Notes under the pieces: generated by a model
Seen by the model: only the letters and a program-made list of their open reading frames with translations
Database searches by the model: none
What the model was told of the DNA's origin: nothing
Shown: piece after piece, positions 43,741 through 58,000 of the stretch
Layout: each line of letters starts with the position of its first letter
Position numbering within the stretch: the first letter of the stretch is position 1
Program-made: the position numbers and the translations under genes
Source: Gavia stellata
Taxonomy: Eukaryota; Chordata; Aves; Gaviiformes; Gaviidae
NCBI RefSeq assembly: GCF_030936135.1
Contig: NW_026776931.1
Location: 62,001 to 126,000, forward strand
Length of the DNA: 64,000 nt
Reading direction: 5' to 3'

Positions 43741-46700
43741 GGTAAGTGATGTCACTGCAGTTATTCAGGAGGAAAAGTTTTGATAGCATCTAAAATGACT
43801 GAGTGTTGCAGTCGTATTCCTTTCTTTAACCAAGTGCTGGAGTTTTACCTTTATGGGTTGAAGTGGGGGTAGTGGATGCTCCCATCTGCATCCCTGTGAT
43901 GGTGTAAGCTGTCTGCGCCAGCACTTCCCTGCTCTCCCTGGATCCTCATTGCAGCTCTGGTCTTTGCCTTTGCTGTGGCTCTGTCCTCTGCAAGACACCA
44001 GATGTGTCCAATTATTCTGTGGGTTTGAGCTGGTGAGTGCAGCACTGGTGACAGGACAGCTATGTTTCTGATGTGCCTGTTTCAACCCCCGCCAGGGGCT
44101 CTGGTGTTGGTGTTCGGAAGCTAGACAGTGCCTGTGCTGTCAGGTCTCATCTCAGAGCCTGCAGCAGGGCTTTTGGGGATGGTGGCTGGTAGTGCTCTGT
44201 GTCCCTCTAGCACTGCAGCAAAGGAGAGGTTACTAATGCAACATGGCTGCCTGTTGCCCTTGGCTGTATGCTCTTTTGTTTCTGCAGGAGGGTAAGAGCG
44301 ATGTAAACAAGGCTTCTCAGGGGATGGGGGGGAGGATTTGGAGCCCTGTAGAGCAGCTCCCTGCATGGACTGTTACCTGTGCCTCTAAGGAGACCAGGGC
44401 CAAGAGCCTGGTTTGGTCAGACCCTGCTAGGGTGGAGAAGGGTGGCTTGTCTGAAGTGCTGAGGTGGGTGGCTTGCTTCTGCGCTGGGCTGTGTGCAGGT
44501 GTGATCCCCCCTCTCTGCTTGCTTGGGACTAGCTGCAGTCTGTGCTGCTTGAAATGTGTCCTTTGAGCCAGAAACGCAGGCAGCCAACTGAGAGCCAAGT
44601 GTGAATCGGGAATGGTGGCTCCAAGGTGAACCTGATGGTGAGAGTTGGATATTGTGAAGGAAAACAGAGGTGAGCTCATGGGGCAGAGAGGGTGTTGGCA
44701 AGGGAAGAGGGGCTTGTTGGTCCCTGTGGGGTTGTATGTACAGCCCCAGGAATGGAGAAGGAGCAGTGATGTAAACCCTGTACCTCCTCTGAGTTGGTGG
44801 TCCTGAGCATCCGTGGTGGTGTGAATTTCAGCTTCTGGGCTCTCCTTTTGAAAGCGTGTGTCTCCCCTGGGGAAGATGGCTGATGCTTCACTTTGTGGCT
44901 AGCTTGCAAGTGTTCTTGGAACTGATAAGCCCTGTCCTGAGGAAGAAGCCTGGAAGGGACTTGGTCTTCCCTGTCTCAGCTACACCTGTGCCTCGGGCAG
45001 CAAGCTCTGTGAGAGGGATGATCTTTCCACCTCCAAACATGGTGAAGCCCAAGACTGGGTCAGAAAGCGGTGGCTGCAGTCTTCTACATCCTGCAGGACG
45101 TCCTGAACCGTTTGTGTAGGCTTGCAAAGTATGTACACCCATGTTGATTTTAATTTCGGGTCCGTTGCTGTTCAAAAATGGCAGCTTGGCAGGGCTGCCT
45201 GGTGTCTGTATCCTTCAAGAGCCATGGTTATGGTGAAGAAGCTACTGGACAAGCTGGCTGTGGCCTCCCCCTGCTCAGCTGCCAGCACTCTGGCTGGTAG
45301 CATACAGCTGCAGCGACACCTCCCCGCTGTGCTCTCTGGGAATGCAGTGTATTCCTACCCCTCAAAGTCCCCGTTAGCTCGAAAAAGTAATAATCTGTAG
45401 TGTTCACCTTCTCTGCCATCAGAAATTAAGCAGCTTTGGCAGAACGTGTGTGGCTGATTTCCATGAACTTTGGATGAGGTCTTGACAGTAGCTACTAAAG
45501 AGAGGTACTGCTTAGCGAGCATGCTGCTCTGAATTCACCGTTGCAGAGTCAGCTCTGACCCCGTGTACGGCCGCTTGCTCCTGACCTGGGGATCCATTAA
45601 TAGTCCTTTGGTTTCTGCTTTTCCACTCCAAAGCCTCTAGCTGCGTGGAAGCTCCGATGTATTGCGAACCAGAATGAAATGTGGTCCAGATGCCAGAAAA
45701 AGAGGAAATAAAAAGGGAGAGTTGATGCAAGTTGCAAAGCCAGGAGAGCAGAGATGAGGTGCTGGGAGAGGCAGTTGGGAAAGGGACAATAGTACTGTTA
45801 ATATTTCAGGCAGGAGCCACAGTTGTAAATTCTAGCATGTGGAGCTGTGGAATCTCCAGCAGACCCTTGGTCCACCTCGCTGTCAGCTGAGAGTTGAAGT
45901 TTATTAAAAGAAAGAACAGGAAGGTGTAACACTAGGCTCCTATTAATTATCTTGGCTATGGTAGAGCTTTTGTAATAAATTGCAGGATGACAGTACCAAA
46001 GTGATAAAATACAGAGGCACTGGACTATAGAGGCGACAGGTGAGGCTTCCTGGGTAGCAAGACTTGATTTAGAAAGCACTCAGCTGCTTAGCAGTGGGCT
46101 GGAGGGACAAGAGATTAGTCCTGGAAATTGTGCTTCTCCTTTCCTGGCTTCCTTGAGATGCTGTTTCTATGGTAATGATAGCTAAGCAGGTGATTTCTAG
46201 TCCCAAAATGTGATCTTGCTACTTAAGCCTGAAGAGGGCAAGAAGATGTAGCTGAACAAAGTTGTTCAATAGCATCCTGATTCTCACATTGAACAGATCT
46301 CCTGTCTCACTCTTCCAGCAAAGTGTAATAGAAAGGCAAATGAACCAATTAGTCCAGAGAGAGATGGTTTATCTTTGCAGAAAGAAGAAGAAAGAGGATT
46401 TATTGTGTATACTGAAACAAGATTGAGTCAGTAGTCTCTGCTCCTACAAGAAAAGCTGGGTGTAGTGTTTTGTAGTGCAGAGCGTGCCAATATATCCCCA
46501 GCCTTTAAGTTTGGAGGGCGATCGGTTGGTATCAGACCAGCTCAGAGGTTGGTGCTGCTGCTTCAGCACAAGTGACGTGGGGTCCCTTGAAATAAGAGCA
46601 CTGGCACGTGGCATAGTGACAGCCGCAGGATCTGTATAGACATGAAGCTGTGCTTTTACATGAAACTTCCCATTTTTTTTCTTAATGTCCATTAAGAAAT

Positions 46701-49700
46701 TTGCTGTTTATTCTTAATTTCCTGTCTTTTTCAGCACAGCGTCATCAGAGAGCTGTTTAGTTTTATTTCACTGAGGGAAGCTGTTGGACATATGCACAAA
46801 GGGATTTGGCTGCTTTAGGGCCATATCTAAGTGCTCACATTAACTTTTTCCTCAGCGCAGCTTTTGCCAAGCTCAGGGGCCCTGAAGGGCCCATCTGTGC
46901 CTGTATTTGTGCTGCTGAGCCTTCTGAATTTTCCAGGTCCTGGCACGACTGAGCTTGTGTGAAGCCCTACCTTGTGCCTAGTGATACTTTGGCCTTATGA
47001 CCCTAGCCCATATCATGAGCCAGGGAGTGTTCAGAGGTTAATGTTGCTGCCCTAAAGAGACAAGGTGAAGGTGCTTCTTTGCACTCCTAATGTAGCTCAA
47101 GGCCAAAAATAGCTGGGAGCAGAGCGGTCCTGTGCAGACCCTCCTTTTCTGCCTAGCGTGAGGCAGGGAGCCTATACTAGCTGTGAGCCCGCATCATGAA
47201 ACAAATCTTTTTCCTTCACTTTGAAGATGATCCTGGTGTCTTATTTTTTTTTCCCCTCTGGAGACTGCTCATGTGTTGCATGTTAAATAGTCGTTAGATA
47301 AAAGACTTTGTGATGCAGGGGGTAGAGCCCCCCAGCCAAGGCTTTTCTTTAGCTCTCAAGCATCCTAGCTGCTAGCTTGGAGGTCAGGCTTTTTCTCACT
47401 TGATTTCTCCACGCAGCAGTGTTAGGAGATGTGGCAGTGACCTTGTCTGTGCTGACAAGCAGGACCAAGGTATGGCTTTGGCCCCCTCCATCTATCTGGG
47501 AGGGCAGGAAGGTTTGGGCTGGAAAAATAGACAGTGAGTTTGCTAGCGGGAGCACAGCCAAGCATGGGAGCAGGGTTGTTGGGGCTGATGGGAGCAGGTC
47601 GAGGTACCAGCGTTGGGTTTGACATTGGGGTGCTGAGGTGCTTGCAAGCCTTGTATGGGTTTTGTGTCACTCCTACCATGCAGCTCCATGAAGGTGCTTT
47701 GTGGCCATCAGTTTCCCTTGCTAAGCACCCAAGGCTTCTCTGGCAAGTCCTCTGAGCATGAAACCTGGCTCCAGGTGTGCTCTTTGCCTGCAGCAGGCAG
47801 GAGTTGCTTCTGTGCTGAGCAGGGGAGGCTCTAATGTTGCTTGTAAGGTGCTGGAGCCGTGGGAAGGAGCACGAGGTGGCAGCCCTGTGAGTGCATCTCC
47901 AGCCAAGCACAAGGGACTTGGTGGGTCTCACCTTGACATCTGTCTCCAAGTTCCGCCTTCTGAGATTGGAAGCATCACCCAGCATCCAGCTTCCTTTCCT
48001 TACAGCACTTCTGTCTTGGTGCCTTGAGCGCACAAGGGTGTCACATCTGAGGTTTCTTTGCCTGAGCTCTCCAGTTTCCACTCAATCGGTGGCTGGACAC
48101 CAAGTGGGAGATGTTTTGGAGCGAGTTTCCACAGGCTAGGTGGCTGGAGAGCCAGTTTGTTTTCAGGGCTAAGATCCTCCTTAACTGAATTGTAAACCCC
48201 CAAATAATGAAGGGTGGTTTTCAGACCAAGGATTTCTTGTTCCCAGCCAAGCAGATGGGATGATTTGGTTTGCCTGTGGCCAAGAGTCTCATGAGAAGCT
48301 TTTGTTTATAGCATCTGCTGTGCTGAAAATGCGTGAAGCTCCCTGGCAGCTGAGATGCTCTTGTAAGTTGGGTGTCCCTGGCTGGTGTGTGGGTATATGT
48401 GTGCACAGTTAATTGGAACGAGCTCCTCAGATGGGTATTCACCAGGTGCAACAACAGAGGACACCCCCAAAGGCATTGTCGGAGCTGCGGCAACACTGAT
48501 TTGCCTGCTGTCTTTTGTATTGATGTGATTGGGGTCCTTCCTGGGCGAGCAAAATAGAAATTGAGTTCTTGTTTTGTAAGTCAGCGTGGAAACTTTTTCT
48601 TTACTCCTTAATGATTAGCTAGTCTGCAGTGTCTAAATTAATTGATCTGAAGCTCGTGGAACATGAACAAATGCTACTCTAAGGCGTACTTTAGAATACT
48701 GCTGCAATCATTCACTGCGGAGTGAGATGTTTAGGAAATGGATGGGCTGCAGTGAATTGCAGGGCTATAACTTTATCAAGGTATTTCAGTGGCATTGTAA
48801 ACCACCAGAGATGAGACCGAGTCGACCAGTTGTGATGCTGAGAAAGTTCAAGGCAGAAAGCATCGTTTCCACTCCAGCCTAGAGCTGAAGAAATCCCAAA
48901 GCCGCAAATGCTTGAACAGACATCTGTTCCCTTGGTGTGGAACTGGTTAAGGTGGTAAACCCCCAGTGTTTAGTGGGTTAGTGGACCTTTCCTGTCGTGC
49001 TACTTGCAGGATGAGATGCTGCTGTTTTGAGGAGCTTCTCCGCACAACACCTTGAGCACTGCCCAGTGCAGTATCTCCCCACGTTAGAGCAGGGGGAGCT
49101 GAGCAGCAGAGAAACGAGCAGACTTTAGCTAAATGTCAAGCTCTGAACCTTCTGCTTCCTTGAGGTCCTGGTAAAATCCTCCTGGTCTGCCTGGCAAGGC
49201 TGTAGCAGTTGAGGAGAGGGGACGCCGGGCAGCCCAATTCCCAAGTCCTGTCAGTTGCCTTGGGGGTTCCACTGGGTTCTTGGAAGTTGCCGGCACTGTG
49301 TCGGTTATTGCTGCGCCGTTGGGAATGTGGTCACACCAATGGCTCCCTGGCCATCTCCTGTCTCTCCAGGCTGTCCACAGCCACCGAGTAGCCCATGGTG
49401 ATTCAGGAAGCAAGAGTGGGCGCTACGCAAAGTGAATCCTCCAGGAGAAGCATGAATTCCCTGTCCTAAGGGAGTGTCTGTCCAGCGGGCAGGAAGGAGG
49501 CAGTTTTGTTGGCAGGAGGGCCAACAGCAGGGATGCAGCAGTTACGTGATACTCAGTAGGATTTAATTATATACCTGGTCTAAGAGCAAGTCTGGGGAGG
49601 TAACGGTTTTTTTAATGGGTTTGAAAATTGTTGTGCAACTTGCAGCGATGGTGGACACTTCTAGCTTAGCTGTAGATACCAGGGTAAAAGGGAGCCTTGG

Positions 49701-52051
49701 GGAGGAGACTGAAGCTTGGATGTCCTTGGGGATCTTCAGCTTGGTGCCCTGCTCCGATACATCTTGGTTTCCTGAGACACGTCAGGAATGTCTACCCCAG
49801 CCCTGGGCATATTTCTTCATTGCTTTTCTAGGTGGTCTTAGCTGTTGTGTCCTGATTCCTCTGCCCAGGCTCAGGGCATTTGTGCTCTGAACCTAAAGCT
49901 GAGGTGGCAGCGCTGTCTGTGCCCTGAGCCTGGAGCAGAGGGGGAATTGCAACCCTTCCTTATGTTTCCGGGGTGGGTAGAGGGCTGTCTGAGGTGGGGA
50001 AGATGGAGATGTCCCCCCACCAGCCAGGGGTGGTGGGCTGGAGGTGTGCTGTGGCGTGGTTGCTGTTTTGTCTTGCCCCTACAGGGAGATGTGGCTGATT
50101 CCTTAGTTCTGTGCCTTTCCTCTGAATCTGGGAGGCTGATCCCTGCAGGCTCTAGGGAAGTGGAGCCCCAGGGCTGTGATAGTGCCTCAGTGGAGAGCAG
50201 GGGAAGCTGTAAGACGGGGCCAGGGCTGTGGAGGTTGGAAGCCCTCTGGAAATAAGCATTGTGGGCATGATGAACGGGATTAATTTCAAGCAAAGTGAAA
50301 TTACAGGTAGAAAATTGGAACAAATAATCCAGTTATTCTCAAGTCCTAATAGTAAAACGTGGAAATCCAGATTAATGTTGTATCATCCCCATTAGATTTC
50401 TGTCTTGGAAAAAGAGTTCTTTCCAGCTTTAAATCCTAGCTCTTGCTACAGTATGTCCTCATGTCCATAGTGCTGTGCTGTGCTCTCTCATGTTTCTTGC
50501 AAGAACAAAAGGAGACAGCAACGTTGTTGTTTCCTAACACTGTAAAGGGCCCAGTACCATGAACATGTGCAATGCTGTAGCTGTTTGGGGAGTAAAGGAA
50601 TGAAGTTATTGCCTTGCTTGCAGGATGAGGGTAAACCTTGAGGGGGAGGGAATGGTCATCTTTGTATAGATGATGACTTGCTGTATACAGCAAGACATCA
50701 TCCACACAAAAAAGATGATGTGGAACAGAAGGAAGCAGAAGGGAATGTGAGCTGTGATTTTTGTCAGATAATGTCAGAATGAAAAAAAAAAAAGTCAGAG
50801 TAGAGCTGGGTTTGAGAGCACTGGCCTTTCAAGTGCCAGAAAATAAGAAGCAGGGAAATCTATCTGTTCCTTGGTCCAGTTAGCCAGAAAGGGAGGGGAA
50901 ATTATCTCTAGTCCAAAGTAGTGCTTAGCAAATACTGTACATGTTTCTCTTTGTTTGTGTTCGAGACCACTTTCTGGGGTTGTCGTCTCTTCTTGCCCTT
51001 TCTTGCACCCCCACTTTGTGTGACGCAGATGGAGAGAGGTGGTCGGCAGGCTGGTGGTTGGAAGAAGAATAGCCCATGGACCTGTTAACCCATGCTACTT
51101 GTAGGATAAGGATGCTGGAGAAGAACTGCCATTAGGCTAAATTCTTCAGTGGCCCGGCTGTCACATATTTGCATTTATATTTGAGCTAATTGCTCATGTT
51201 CCTTTAACGGTTTCATGCTTTTATTTCTGCTGTTACAGCCTCTAATGCCTGTAGGGAGCCTTAAGTTTGGGTGTTAATAAGTGAAAATGAGGGCCCTCAT
51301 TCGCCATGGAGAAACGTTCTTGGGCACTGTGGTAACTTCATGCCTGGAAGGAGTCATATTTGCTGGGTAATTTTTGTAACTTAAACCAACCAAATTAGCC
51401 TTGAGAAACTATAGTTCTTAATCAGAGTATTGAACTCTACGCTCCATTAGTTGGAAGCATCACCAGGCTCCTTGCACAAAGGGTGGACATCGGGTTTGCA
51501 AAGTCGGCAAGTAGTCTGATTTTATTAATGCTGGGGGCAGCAGTGATCCCTGGGTTTAAGGTTGTTCATAGTACTCTGAGCACTTAGTAGGGTCAGGCAC
51601 ACAGTCACATCAGGTCAGCTGACCTGGCAAAATGTAGCAGTTAAGTGACATTTACCTTCCTTCTGTTCCCACCGGAAAACTTGTGAAGAGGAATAAAGGA
51701 CAGTTTGGATACTACTAGAGATTGGGTTAATAATTCCAGTAAATGGGATTCCAAAAGTAATGGAAGTCGGGGAAGGTGAGAAATGCCAGCAGGCCCTGGT
51801 GTGTGTTTGTGGCTCGTGGGACTGCACCCACAGCAAGAGGCTGTTTTGGCTCAGGGAATGTTTGTTCTGGGGTTTTACTGCTATGAATGTTGACTGTGCC
51901 ACTTAAATATGGTCTAATCACGGAACAGGGTGGGGAGGCCTTAAGTTCTCCGCTTCAGAAGGATGTCGCAGCCTGGAGACGTGGGTGTGTCCTCTGGTTC
52001 TGCCATGAATGGGATTCTAGAGTTTCTAAGTTCTATTGTTGCTCCTTCCAG

Positions 52052-55000
52052 GTGAGCTGAGAGATGGCCACTGGCAAGATGCATCTGTCCATGGGGTCCT
52101 CCAAAATGGCTGATGGATTCCAGAGCAAAGTGGTAGCACCTCGTTTTCCAAAGCTAGTCAGAGAGACAGAGGAGTCTGTAACTGTAAGTACCTGCTGTGG
52201 CTGGGCAGGACCTGTGTTAGGGCTGGAAACTCCCCCTGTGTCCCTCCTTCGCCTTCCCCTCGTGTTGTCTAGCAGCACTGTGAAGCTGGACCCCACCTCC
52301 CCATCGCTTTGCTGCCCGGCTTCTGCTGGAGGTGGCTGTCATGGTGCAGTGGGGGATTGTCGTGGTTTAAGCCCAGCCGGACTAATCACCACACAGCCGC
52401 TCACTCACTCCCCCTAGGTGGGGTGGGGGAGAGAACCAGAAGAGTAAAAGTGAGAAAACTCGTGGGCTGAGATAAAAACAGTTTAATAACTACAGCAAGA
52501 AACACCGCGCGGAGAAGCAAAGCAAAAGAAGGAATTAATTCACCACTTCCCGTTGGCAGGTAGGTGTTCAGCTATCTGCAGGGAAGCAGGGCTCTATCAC
52601 GCGTAGCGGTTGCTCGGGAAGACAAACGCCATTACCCCGAATGTCCCCACCTTCCTTCTTCCTCCCCCGGCTTTATATACTGAGCATGATGTCATATGGT
52701 ATGGAATATCCCTTTGGTCAGTTGGGGTCAGCTGTCCCGGCTGTGTTCCCTCCCAACTTCCCGTGCACCCCCAGCCCACTCACTGGTGGGGTGGGGTGAG
52801 GAGCAGAAAAGGCCTTGGTGCTGTGTGAGCCCTGCTCAACAGTAACTAAAACATTCCTGCTTTATCAACATTGTTTCCAGCCCAAATCCAAAACACAGCC
52901 CCATACAATCCAAAACACAGCCCCATACTAGCTGCTATGAAGAAAGTTAACCCCATCCCAGCCAAAACCAGCACATTCTCCACCCCTTATTCCATACCAT
53001 TTACATCATGCTCAGGTCTCACACCATCCAAAACGTTCTCATTCCCTATCATCGCCCTTCCCATCCTTTGATATAGTACACAGATATCCTTCCCTTAGTC
53101 TATGGACCACCCCTGTGAAATATTTGTAAAATGTCCATAAATGTCCATTGAGTTCATGTAGTCCATAACTTTGGGCTCCATCTGTTATGGTGGTCACTCA
53201 GGAGAGAAGAGGTGTTGTATTGCATGGAGTTATTGGGCACCACAGCTAGCTCAGGTCGGGTCACTGCTGCACTTGCACTGCTTCTTGTAAGGCTTGTGCT
53301 CCATTGGTTCAGGTGGTTCCTGCTATAGTAATTCCTGTAACATATAACTCAAATTATGGATTAGTTTCACCCAGAATTAAATCACCTTGAGGTACACACT
53401 GGACTTCCCCATTCTTCTGCATTACCCACCAAGTGCACCCAGGTCCTTGAGCAAAAACAACCCCGCAAATAGGTTTACCTTTTCCTGAGGAAGGAATAAC
53501 CCAGACTGTTTTTCCCAGCAAGTTCCTTATATGTACTACGGGAATCTTACCTCCTTCCACAGTGCGCAGGGGTTTTGATTGGGCAGGGCCAGGTCGACTG
53601 GCAGAGCCTCTAGTGTTAACTAGCCAAGTGGCTTCTGCTAAATGTGTATCCCAATGCTTGAACGCCCCAGCACCCATTGCTTTCAGTGTAGTTTTTAATA
53701 TTGCGTTGTATCGTTCAATTTTCCCGGAGGCTGGTGCATGGTAGGGGATGTGATACACCCAGTCAATGCCATGCTCCTTGGCCCAGGTGTTAATGAGGTT
53801 GTTTCGGAAATGAGTCCCGTTGTCTGATTCAATTCTTTCAGGGGTGCTGTGTCGCCATAAAATGTGCTTTTCAAGGCCCAAGATAGTGTTCCGGGCAGTG
53901 GCATGGGTCACGGGGTATGTTTCCAACCATCCAGTAGTTGCTTCCACCATTGTAAGCACATGCTGCTTCCCGTGGCGGGTTTGTGGTAGTATGATATAAT
54001 CAACCTGCCAGGCTTCCCCGTATTGATATTTCAGCCATCGTCCTCTATACCAAAAAGGCTTCAGCCGCTTAGCTTGTTTGATTATGGCACATGTTTGACA
54101 TTCATGGATAACCTGTGCAATGGCATCAATAGTCAAGTCCACCCCTCGATCACGAGCCCATTTGTATGTTGCATCCCTTCCTAAATGTCCTGATGTGTCA
54201 TGGGCCCATCGAGCTATAAATAGCTTACCCTTATGTTCCCAATCCAGATCCACCTGAGCTACTTCAATTCTAGCAGCTTGGTCCACCCGCTCATTGTTTC
54301 GATGTTCTTCAGTGGCACGACTCTTGGGTATGTGAGCATCTACATGACGTACTTTTACAACCAGGTTCTCTACCCGAGCAGCAATATCTTGCCATAATTC
54401 AGCAGCCCAGATGGGCTTACCTCTGCGCTGCCAGTTGCTCTGCTTCCATTGCTGTAGCCACCCCCACAGGGCATTTGCCACCATCCATGAGTCCGTATAG
54501 AGATAAAGTACTGGCCATTTCCCTCGTTCAGCAATATCTAAAGCCAGCTGAATGCCTTTCACCTCTGCAAATTGACTTGATTCACCTTGTCCTTCAGCAG
54601 TTTCTGCAACTTGTCGAGTAGGACTCCACACAGCACCTTTCCACCTTCGATGTTTTCCCACAATACTACAGGATCCATCTGTAAACGGGGCATATTGCTT
54701 CTCAGTCTCTGATAATTCATTATACAGAGGGGCCTCTTCAGCACGAGTCACCTCCTCTGGTGACAGTCCGAAGTTTCGGCCCTCTGGCCAGTCCATGATC
54801 ACTTCCAGGATTCCCGGGCGGTCGGGGTTTCCCATCCGAGCCCGTTGCGTTATCAGTGCAACCCACTTACTCCATGTAGCATCAGCTGCGTGATGCGTAG
54901 AGGGGATCTTCCCTTTGAACATCCAGCCCAGCACAGGCAATCGAGGGGCCAAAAGGAGCTGTGCTTCAGTACCAACTACTTCCGAAGCAGCTCGAATTCC

Positions 55001-58000
55001 TTCATATGCTGCTAATATTTCTTTTTCAGTTGGAGTGTAATGGGCTTCAGATCCCCTATATCCCCGGCTCCAAAACCCTAGAGGTTGACCTCGAGTCTCT
55101 CCAGGTGCTTTCTGCCAGAGGCTCCAGGTGGGGCCGTTATCCCCAGCTGAGGTGTAAAGCACATTTTTCACGTCTTGTCCTGTCCGGACTGGCCCAAGCG
55201 CTACTGCATGAACTATCTCTCGTTTAATTTGTTCAAAGGCTTGCTGCTGTTCAGGGCCCCATTCAAAGTCGTTCTTCTTCCGGGTCACTCGATAGAGAGG
55301 GCTTACGATCAGACTATAACCTGGAATATGCATTCTCCAGAAACCCACAACACCTAAGAAAGCTTGTGTTTCCTTTTTGTTAGTTGGTGGAGACATAGCT
55401 GTTATTTTATTGATCACATCCATTGGGATATGACGACGCCCATCTTGCCATTTTATTCCTAAAAACTGAATTTCCTGTGCAGGCCCTTTGACCTTACTTT
55501 GTTTTATAGCAAAACCAGCTTTCAGGAGAATCTGGATTATTCTTCTCCCCTTCTCAAACACTTCCTCCACTGTGTTGCCCCACACAATGATGTCATCAAT
55601 ATACTGCAGGTGTTCGGGAGCTTTGCCTTGTTCCAGTGCACTCTGTATCAACCCATGACAAATGGTAGGACTATGTTTCCACCCCTGGGGCAGTCGATTC
55701 CAGGTGTACTGGATACCCCTCCATGTGAAAGCAAACTGTGGCCTGCACTCTGCTGCCAGAGGGATCGAGAAGAACGCGTTGGTGATATCTAGTGTTGCAT
55801 ACCATTTGGCAGCCTTTGACTCCAGTTCATACTGAAGTTCTAGCATGTCTGGTACGGCAGCACTCAGCAGCGGTGTGACTTCGTTCAGGCCTCGATAGTC
55901 CACTGTTAACCGCCACTCTCCGTTAGATTTTTTCACGGGCCATATGGGACTATTAAAGGGTGAATGAGTCTTACTGATCACTCCTTGACTTTCCAGTTGA
56001 CGGATCAACTTATGGATGGGAACCAGTGAGTCTCGATTGGTGCGATATTGTCGCCGGTGCACTGTCATGGTAGCAATTGGCACCTGCTGTTCTTTAACTT
56101 GCAGCAACCCCACCACAGAAGGATCCTCTGTGAGACCAGGCAAGCTAGACAGCTGTTTAATTTCCTCCGTATTCAAAGCAGCTATACCAAAAGCCCACTG
56201 ATACCCTTTTGAGTCTCTGAAGTACCCTCTCCTGAGATAGTCTATGCCAAGGATGCATGGAGCCTCTGGACCAGTCACAATAGGGTGCTTTTGCCACTCA
56301 TTCCCAGTTAGGCTTACTTCAGCCTCCAACACAGACAGTTCTTGGGATCCCCCTGTCACTCCAGAAATACAGATGGATTCTGCCCCCTTGTAATCTGATG
56401 GAATTAGAGTACACTGTGCACCGGTGTCCACTAGAGCTTTATACTCCTGTGGGGCTGATGTGCCAGGCCATCGAATCCACACAGTCCAGTAAACTCGGTT
56501 GTCCCTTTCCTCCGCCTGGCCAAAGGCAGGGCCCCTCTACTCCTGGTCTGAGTCTTCATTACTTGCTTTTTGTACGTGCATAACAGAAGTCCCTTCATCA
56601 GGATCAAAAGTACCATCAGCCCTTCTACTTTGTCCAACAGACAATGGAGCAGTCATTTTTCTGGACGGATGCTTTTTAGCTGTTGTTTTTCCTTGCAATT
56701 CCTGCACCCGAGCTTCTAGTCTCCAGGTAGGTTGACCATCCCACCTCCTCATGTCCTCCCCCTGGTCATGCAGGAAGAACCACAGGGTTGCACGTGGTGT
56801 GCGCCACCGGTACCCTTTCGCCTGAACAGGGAAAAGCTGACTCTTAATAGCCGAGGCTCTGGTTGGAGTGGATGAGGAAAACCTACCCTTCTCAGATTGC
56901 TTGAACATGTTTTGAGTCAGTCTGTGTCTGTCCACAGCCGAGACACAAGCACACATGGAGGGAGCAAGGTTATCTTCATATTCTCGGAGTTGCCTGGCCA
57001 GTTCACCTATAGTTGGTGCCTCAATGTCTGTCCAGTTCATCATCGCCAGGGTGTGGGTGTAAGACGTCGCTGCATTCTGTACAAACTTGCGCCACATGGA
57101 CCGTGTGCATTGGATTTCATCCGGGTCTTTGCATGCGTGGTCATTATAGATTACCTCCAACACGGCTAATTCCCTTAGATACTGGATGCCCCCCTCGATG
57201 TTGGTCCATTTCCTTCGAGAGTTTGCGAGTTCTTCCTTGAAGGGATATCTGTCCTTCACACTTGATAGAAGTCGCTGCCAAAGACTGAGGACCCCTGCCT
57301 TTTTTCCAATACCTTTGTCAATGGCCTTGTCCTTAGCAAGGGATCCCAGCTGCCGGGCTTCCTTACCCTCCAATTCCTGACTACTGGCCCCCATATCCCA
57401 GCATCGAAGTAACCAGCTGAGAATTAGCTCACCTGGTTGACGGCTGAAATCTTTTCGCATATCTCGTAGCTCACTTAGGGATAGGGAGCGGGTGGTTTCC
57501 GTTTCATTGATTATCTCAGCCTCTTCGTCCTGTTCTTGTGGCTGCTCTGCTGCAGAAGAGGCTGCCTCTTCTGATTCTTTTTCCCTCTTAGGGGAAGCTT
57601 CTTCATCCCTTACTAAACGAGCTGATTTCTGCTTCCACTGTTTCTTTTTAGTTATAGGGGCAACGGACACAGTGCCTGATTTATTTCCCCTCTCTTCTCC
57701 CTGAGGGTGCTGCATAGTATCAAGCAGTGCTTGGTAGATGCTGGCCCGGGCCCAGCACAACGCGGTAAGTTGTGCCTCTCTGGAGTAGCCATGGCATTTT
57801 TTTTTTCAAACATTCTACCACTTCATCAGGATCCTGTAGTTGTTCAGGGGTGAAAGTCCAGATCATTGGAGGTGAGAAGTTCTCTAGATACCTGCCCATA
57901 TTCTCCCACATGCCGTGCCACCCGTGACCATACTCTCGTGGAACTTGGGTCATATTCCTAAATTGCTTGTTGACCTTAGAGAAAACTGAAGCAATATGTC

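Larger units (their letters stand above)
40915..52051. other. Long gene-poor stretch between the MAP4K3 and HYDIN pieces
   Basis: There are many short frames on both strands and no recognised domain. Contents seen are a CT/GT-rich microsatellite (41274-41330), a duplicated 50-bp segment (41521-41570 and 42191-42240), one exon-like interval (43653-43740), and no identifiable ERV or CR1. Part of it may be HYDIN 5' flank or 5'UTR introns and part may be MAP4K3-derived; the boundary could not be placed. Confidence 0.5.

Noticed and set aside
52597..52828. Short open frames inside both ERV3 LTRs (again at 58701-58932) as genes
   Set aside because: They are identical because the LTRs are identical, and they lie across the TATA region with no known product.
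52989..53353. A hidden env in ERV3
   Set aside because: Only about 365 bp lie there, with no signal peptide, cysteine motif or membrane anchor.
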